A DNA stretch of 64,000 nt, taken from NCBI RefSeq assembly GCF_032854445.1, contig NC_088295.1, forward strand, positions 91,445,805 to 91,509,804, read 5' to 3'. The translations under genes and the position numbers were made by a program. The notes beneath the pieces were generated by a model. It was not told the origin of the DNA. It worked only from the letters and a program-made list of their open reading frames with translations, and searched no databases. Numbering within the stretch: the first letter of the stretch is position 1; each line of letters starts with the position of its first letter. The DNA is from Liolophura sinensis (Eukaryota > Mollusca > Polyplacophora > Chitonida > Chitonidae). Shown here piece by piece: positions 62,631 to 64,000 of this stretch.

Positions 62631-63031
62631 CAGAGTATACAGGTTACAGGTGCTCAGGACTGCAGTATATTCATCGATCCTGACTGTGCAATGTGTCAGA
62701 ACTTTGATGATAAGTTTGGAGTTCAACCCAAATACGCCAAGATGGGACAACCCTTAGAGCTGACCTGTGCTGGACAGCTTGCAACGCCACAGTCCCAGAA
62801 CAGAGCTATCTGGTACAAGCAGAATGTGAATGACCAACAGAAAGTGATAATTACTGTGAACAAAACAGACTTGGTGTATGATCCTCCGGCTCCAAATGCC
62901 TGTACGGTTCTCGGATGCTCCACTCTGACGTATTACCCTCAGAACACAGACCGTGAGCTGAGAATCACCTGTGAAATCAGTTCTGGGAGCTCAGTTGATA
63001 CAGTCAGTGATGAAATGTCCATCTGTGTTGA
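62627..63031 (+). CDS. Immunoglobulin-like domain exon
   Basis: Acceptor ctctttgtgcag (phase 1), VTQSIQVTGAQDCSIFIDPD, KYAKMGQPLELTCAGQLATP, NRAIWYKQNVNDQQKVIITV, then TDRELRITCEISSGSSVDTV and MSICVE, donor GAAG|gtaaaatc (phase 1). The C...W...C pattern of an Ig fold is clear, with extra cysteines near the N-terminus and before the last strand. A symmetric phase 1-1 exon is usual for extracellular Ig modules. Likely a secreted or surface adhesion/recognition protein; the full architecture is not visible. It is the downstream partner of the 44.4-kb exon. Confidence 0.82.
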
Positions 63032-63155
63032 AGGTAAAATCTACAGATATTCTACAGATAAGCATACAAAGTTGTAAGCATGTGAGATCTGATCACAAAC
63101 ATGGTTTGCTTTTCATGGTAAGCTAGATGTTTATTAAACACGTCTCTGATATTCC

Positions 63156-63395
63156 TTTGGGGAGAGTGCCGAGGTCCAAGGGTTGGACAGCCTTGTTTTT
63201 CGATCTCTAGTCCATTCCGGGAAGGGGTTCAAACCCGGCCTTGGACAGTTCCTGGATGACTATTTGCCTTCCCACCAATATGCCGTGCATATCTGTTCAG
63301 CACATTAGCAAAAGTTTGACAATAACTCGCCAAAGTTTGATGGTTTACCCCGAGCACTTCCGTTTCCTTTACCCATGAGACGAATTATTAAATCC
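63156..63395 (+). mobile_element. tRNA-derived SINE (family D)
   Basis: gaaggggttcaaacccggcc is a B-box. The body cttcccaccaatatgccgtg and gtttaccccgagcacttccg then tttcctttacccatgag follow the plan of a mollusc-type SINE. No cloverleaf for a working tRNA. Confidence 0.6.
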
Positions 63396-63411
63396 TGTAT
63401 TTCCATAGCTA

Positions 63412-63625
63412 GGGGACCCTTGCGGCGTAGAGGTTAACTTGCTAGCGCAGAACAATAGCCCATGGACCTCTGGCCAATGCGATCGCTATGTCCTCTCCGG
63501 TCGAACGTTGGAGGGTCGGTCAACCGCCTGCAAATGGTCATGTATTTCCCGTGGGTCTGCCCTGTTTCCTTCTGGCCGCCGTCGTATATGTGAAATAGTA
63601 GTACAGCGTAAAAAAAACAACATTG
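63412..63625 (+). mobile_element. SINE family A, diverged, plus orientation
   Basis: gcggcgtagaggttaacttg (A-box-like head), tttcccgtgggtctgccctg, tttccttctggccgccgtcg and tatgtgaaatagtagtacag then cgtaaaaaaaac follow the family-A order, with many substitutions. Confidence 0.75.
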
Positions 63626-63769
63626 AACTGAACAAAAACATTTCTATACCCACATTTCATATAGTGTAGGCCATTTGCTTGTGACTGTTTACTTGGTTCA
63701 TCTAAAAAGACGATGCTAAATGGGTAATTAAATGAGAAATTATCATCAAAGTGGTCAGCATGAAAACCT

Positions 63770-64000
63770 GTATACAGGAAGTAGTCAGCCGCCGTGCATT
63801 ACTGTACAGATATGTACATTGTATATATGAAGTAGTCATCCGCCGTGCATTACTGTATGGATTCGTACATTATATCAAGGAAGTAGTCAGCGGCCGTGCA
63901 TTACCATACGAACACGTACATTGTATACAGGAAATAGTCAGTGGCCGTGCATTACCATACGAACGTGTATATTGTATACATGAAGTATTCAGCGGTCGTG
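63770..64000. repeat. 51-bp minisatellite running off the window, about 4.5 copies seen
   Basis: Unit gaagtagtcagccgccgtgc followed by attactgtacagatatgtac and attgtataca. It lies in the intron after the second Ig exon. Confidence 0.93.

Overview
The window is eukaryotic and comes from a repeat-rich invertebrate, most likely a lophotrochozoan (mollusc or brachiopod). The evidence is spliced genes with GT-AG introns, several tRNA-headed SINE families of the kind common in molluscs, and fragments of Tc1/mariner, Penelope-like, Ty3/gypsy and DIRS elements. The species assignment is an inference; no marker gene settles it.

Positions 1-28.5 kb, minus strand: most of a trefoil plus glycoside hydrolase family 31 gene (acid alpha-glucosidase / maltase type). 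I traced 20 exons with matching splice phases, from a signal peptide and P-type trefoil at 28485-28292 to the proximal C-terminal domain at 2259-2171. About 841 residues are visible; the last exon(s) lie outside the window or are not recognised. Its introns hold nine or more minisatellites, a Tc1 copy, SINEs, a Penelope fragment, and (in the 10.2 kb intron 8) the 3' end of a second, unrecognised same-strand gene.

28.5-37 kb: an intergenic stretch, then a small plus-strand gene of six exons (33028-36693) for a 227-residue coiled-coil protein I cannot name. 37-42.3 kb: SINEs and two large minisatellites, one of which repeats a mini-exon-like cassette with both splice sites.

42.3-64 kb, plus strand: an immunoglobulin-domain gene, with one Ig exon near 44.4-44.8 kb (carrying an in-frame stop) and one at 62627-63031. 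Between them is a nest of retroelements: a DIRS element with 29-bp inverted termini (47278-47306 and 61852-61880) holds a Ty3/gypsy element (47767-56888), which holds a second gypsy element, which holds a reverse-oriented Penelope-like element.

The most unusual pattern is that two minisatellites (19.25-20.94 kb at GH31 exon 8; 46.88-47.28 plus 62.51-62.63 kb at the Ig exon) are built from the 3' splice site and first bases of the adjacent real exon, so each array is a string of near-copies of a splice acceptor. By eye, tandem arrays take up close to a fifth of the window.
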